From the NCBI GenBank assembly GCA_905221605.1, contig CAJNDS010002090.1, positions 349,545 to 413,544 of the forward strand: a stretch of DNA of 64,000 nt, given 5' to 3'. Below the pieces are notes generated by a model. The model did not search any database. It saw nothing but the letters and a program-made list of their open reading frames with translations, and had not been told where the DNA came from. The position numbers were made by a program, and so were the translations under genes. Source of the DNA: Symbiodinium natans (taxonomy: Eukaryota > Sar > Dinophyceae > Suessiales > Symbiodiniaceae). Each line of letters opens with the position of its first letter. Positions within the stretch are counted from its first letter, which is position 1. Of the stretch, positions 60,349 through 64,000 are shown one piece after another.

Positions 60349-63183
60349 ATTTCAGCTAGGATGCCCAATAGTTGTATTGTTCGTCCTGTAGGTTTGGGTG
60401 ACACACATACATATGGATATGGGTATGGATATGTATATGTAGACTAAACCCTAAACACTGTAAGCCCTATCTTGTTCCTCATCCTTGTGAAATCCGAGTT
60501 GACCAGGTCCTATACTTCCCCTACAATCAGTCCCATATAGCCGCATTGATGCCTGATTTGGGAGAGAGGGAGAGAGGGAACATGCAACACCTGTGACTGT
60601 GAGGCTCTGGGCATTGAAATGGCTCAGGTCTTGTGCAGCCAAGGCACAGCCCAGAACAACCGGACTTCTCCTCCGTGCCCTTCTCGTGGGTCTCGTTGGC
60701 AGGCCCTATTGTTGCTGTCGCCTTGGTTGACATCATTGTCCTGCTATTCTTGATGGCTGTAGTGGAAAAATGCGTGTAGTCGTAGGTGCTATAACTTAGG
60801 TTTGGAGGTGCCCCCTTCACCCTTCCTTGTTCAGTCTTTCAATGTCTAAACACGTTTCACGGACCCCACGTCATGATTTGTAACCCCACTCCCCCTTGCC
60901 CGCGCTTTTCCCCCGGCCTCCTCACCCTGTGTTGCTTTGAAGTCTTGTTATGGGTGTTGTAAAGCGTTCCAAAAGCAAGAGGGGGCGCAGCACGACCCAG
61001 GCATACTTCAGATGATGACACCGTAGATTCGGTGATTGAACAGTGAGTTGCTTGAGCCTGCCTACTTCCACTGTGCATCGCGGAGGCGCGAGCATCCTCG
61101 ACCATTCGTTTCTCCCAATGGTTTTTCAAGCATCAACTGGAGCCATCCCGTTCCTAAACAGATGAGAGTTGAGGAACTGCTCAAGGCTTTGATGCTGCGG
61201 GTGTTGGGGGTACACTTCTTGCCTGCCCTGCAACGCATGCCGTCTGATCGACTAGACCTTAAATCAGCTGTGCTGCGGTCGTGGGTTGTGGAGTTGTCAC
61301 GATCTTCTCAGGCGAGAGAGGGCTGGACGACTCGCTGGGCGGCGGGAGGGGCTGCTTGCCTGCGACTGCATTGTCAAGAGACATAACTTGCACAACAACT
61401 GCGAGGACAGAGTCGACAGATCGAGCAGGCATGCGCCACCAGAAAGCCCATTTTGCACAAAGCCTGAGCAATGAGGAGGTGCATGCTAGCTCGATAGACT
61501 CGACCTTTTGACAGCACCCCACGATCCAAAAGACACAGACATAAGGCACCCTGAAGCCGCGACAACGCAAAGTCACCAAGCTGTGAAGCCAGGTGCCCAG
61601 ATCTTGCACATCCTCAGTCTCGACTATTCTGAACCGAAGGGCGAATTACACCTCAACTCCCTGTGAGGTCGAAGGACGTCTTCCGGCTGTCATTTGTCCA
61701 AAGGACGCAATGTCTATGCAAGTCAGAAATCATTCATGAGTCTTGAGAAGACCTTACACAACTCACGGTGCCTCCGATGCTGTGGGAAGTCGCCGCCTGT
61801 GGCTGCAGCAATGAAGGGCCTTGGGGCGGCTGCGGTGTCTCGCATGCCTCCTCGGAGCATTTGGGGCTTGCCAAGTAGGTTGGGAAAAGGCTTGAAGGCT
61901 TAGGGCCTGGAGTTTCGACTCGCCACTCAGGCAAGCCGAGAGTTCAGGTTGAGAGTATGTCGAATTGGTCGCAAGCCCCTTAAAAGCAAGATGATATTTG
62001 CACGTGCTTTCAGCAGTGCTTTCGCAACCTCGGAGGAAGCGACGACCAAGGCCGCCAGTGCTGACACCACCACTGCAAAGGCGCGGAGCATCCTCGGTGG
62101 TTTCGCAAGCATCATGAGGGCCAAGAGTGGTGCAATGCGTAGAAGGCTCTGTTGGGGCTAGCGCTCAGGCATTCGGAGTTCCAAGTAAGGAAATTGATCG
62201 ATGGGTTGATTCATCCAAAATCTTAGCTAACTTGCGGCGATGATTGGAAACCCGAGAGAATCGATGAACTGACCATGGAGAAGCCGGAATCAGCACACAT
62301 CCTTGAACTCCGAGGGCCGAACCTTGACTTAACTCACATCTGCCCCCTCCCCCACGAGCCAAGACTCTGTGTGCTGCACTCAGCAGGTGCTGAGTACTCG
62401 GTACCAAGAACTGAAGGTGGAATATTCGCTTCAGAATGCCGCGGATGGAGTGAAGTGAGTCAAGGTGGGCGACGGAGTAGGGTTCTGGTTCATCAAGTCT
62501 TCACTAGCCGGCACATACAGTTTCTTTACGTTCGCATTCCACACGCATCCGATGCCAGCAACGTTTCTCGTCAAAGTGGTCGATCCAACCCGTCGCTGAA
62601 AAACCTTGATACTCTATATACACTTCAAACCTTTGGTGTCACCACTGCTAGGTGTTGGTTTCGGTCAGCCTACAATCTCGCCCTCGAACAACTACAAGTC
62701 CTTCCCTGGAAAGCATTCCAGGCCCGCTGTACTTTTTCTCTGCCCTTTTGCACTGCACTGCAAGATCTGCAAAAGCAGACACCTGGCAAACCAGCGTTAA
62801 GTTCAACAAGACCAGGCACTTGCTGTGGCAAGTCTCATGCATGAGTGGGCTCAACTGGGCCCAGTGCTTTCCCAGGCAAAGAACCTAACTAACTAGCACA
62901 CCGTGAGCCATCGACTCAGTAGTGGTTTGCAAGTTACACATGTTATGTTGGAATTGTTGCACCCAAAGGCACTTGTTCCATTTCCATGATCTTCAGGAAG
63001 TAGTCACACAGGATCAGGCAAACATGGAAGAGGTCTCCCCATCTCCCTGTCTCCCTGTCTCTCTTCTGTCTCCCTGTCTGCTGTCTCTATGTCTCTCTGT
63101 CTCCCCGTCTCCCCGTCTCCCTGTCTCCTTGTCTCCCTGTCTCGCTGTCTCTCTGTCTCTCTGTCTCGCTGTCTCTCTGTCTC

Positions 63184-63217
<34 letters not shown>

Positions 63218-64000
63218 TTCTTCTTCTTCTGCTGCAGGGCATGGGGGCCCCGAGGACCCCTCGCGCCTCTGTCTGCCTCTCTCTCTGTCTCTCTGTCTCT
63301 CTTCCGTATCTCGCTGTCTCTCTGTGTCTCCTTCGCAAGCGTCCGAGAAGGGCAAGCTTGGCCCGCCTGCACCCTGGCCGTTAGGTTTCTCTCTCCCCTC
63401 CTTCTCCCTCCCTCCCTCCTCCTCCTCTTTGTCAGTGTCTGTTTCTCACCCTCAGTTTCTCTCATTCACTTGAGTTGAGTGCAAGTGCAAGGTTTATGGG
63501 TTTCGGGCCAATGAAAACGCGCAGTTGGACTTTGGGGCCGAGATGGGCCGAGTTCATGGTGGCTTTACAGAAACTGGGGCTTTCTCCTCAACTTTTTTCA
63601 GGCTGAAGCCGGGACGGAGCATGGGTTCATGGAGGCACGGCGCTGTGTCCAACTGTGCGTGAAATTCGCAAGCTGGCCCTCTGCATCTAACAATTGTGCG
63701 AGCACATGGCTTCACATGGCCGTCACTGCCAGCGGCACGGTCAAAAGGAAGGACAGCGGATGAAATCGAGAGCAGTCCGACTTCTCCGTGGAGGGCGCCT
63801 GGAGGAGCTGGGCATTTGACACGGTGCTACAAGATGATACGACATGCCGACTCTCCAAGATGTAAAGCCCCATATTCGCAAATTGAAAATGCAACGTTCC
63901 CTTGGCAAATCATCCTTCGACAATCCGAGAACAAAGCAGAATCCATGCATCGAGCGTCCAAACTGCTTCATTACAGGCCATATTAGGCGCCTCTGGCGTC
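60349..64000. other. Ordinary sequence, no identified gene
   Basis: Only one telomere-like unit pair (about 60,444-60,458) occurs in 3.6 kb. Open frames on both strands up to 189 codons show no motif I know. A minus-strand frame at 61,259-61,609 with LAVVVQVMSLDNAVAGKQPL looks most protein-like but is unassigned. Confidence 0.5.
63035..63240 (+). repeat. Pyrimidine minisatellite
   Basis: CTCCCTGTCT / CTCTCTGTCT 10-bp units ending in a (TTC)n run; a second patch lies at about 63,270-63,340. The overlapping ORFs on both strands are repeat artefacts. Confidence 0.9.

Noticed and set aside
63004-63478. Overlapping ORFs of 83-183 codons on both strands
   Set aside because: They arise from the CTCCCTGTCT minisatellite and adjacent (TTC)n run; compositions are purely repetitive.

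Overview
The window looks like nuclear DNA of a dinoflagellate, most likely Symbiodiniaceae- or Suessiales-like. Evidence: plant-type telomere units (TTTAGGG) scattered everywhere, microexons joined mainly by GC-AG introns, a GC-rich Ty1/copia polyprotein with CCCH zinc knuckles, and an EF-hand voltage-gated channel of a type I associate with these algae. This assignment is inference; no rRNA or other marker gene is present.

Layout. (1) About 1-46,660: a mosaic of short TTTAGGG/CCCTAAA arrays in both orientations, alternating with 60-300 bp unique blocks, foldback MITE-like elements of several families, homopolymer G/C runs and microsatellites. Long ORFs in this part are mostly repeat artefacts. 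Translating the unique blocks and joining them at AG|G acceptors gives, on the minus strand, a coherent voltage-gated cation channel: S2, S3, S4, S4-S5 linker, S5, pore, S6, two EF-hands and a C-terminal tail. It has at least 18 exons of 26-88 bp between 33,683 and 14,023, and its introns of roughly 0.5-2 kb are packed with telomere-like arrays and MITEs. Further candidate exons lie on the same strand from 5.8 to 45.3 kb.

(2) 46,676-60,348: a 13.67-kb, apparently young Ty1/copia LTR retrotransposon on the minus strand. It has 146/147-bp LTRs differing by one base, a polypurine tract, Gag-protease (1143 aa), integrase in the -1 frame, and a 2693-aa ORF that starts with RT-RNase H and runs about 1700 residues further. 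A good -1 frameshift signal (G GGT TTT plus a GC hairpin holding the gag stop codon) links Gag to Pol. The extension carries motifs of a 2-oxoglutarate/Fe(II) dioxygenase, a cytosine-C5-methyltransferase-like domain, an SGNH-hydrolase-like domain, a Tpt1/KptA-like RNA 2'-phosphotransferase domain and a zinc ribbon.

(3) 60,349-64,000: ordinary sequence almost free of telomeric units, with a pyrimidine-rich minisatellite and no gene I can identify.

The two main discoveries are the accessory-domain retrotransposon and the hidden channel gene. A third theme is that telomere-like arrays appear to grow from short TTTAGGG-like seeds inside MITEs, which would explain how they came to fill the introns.
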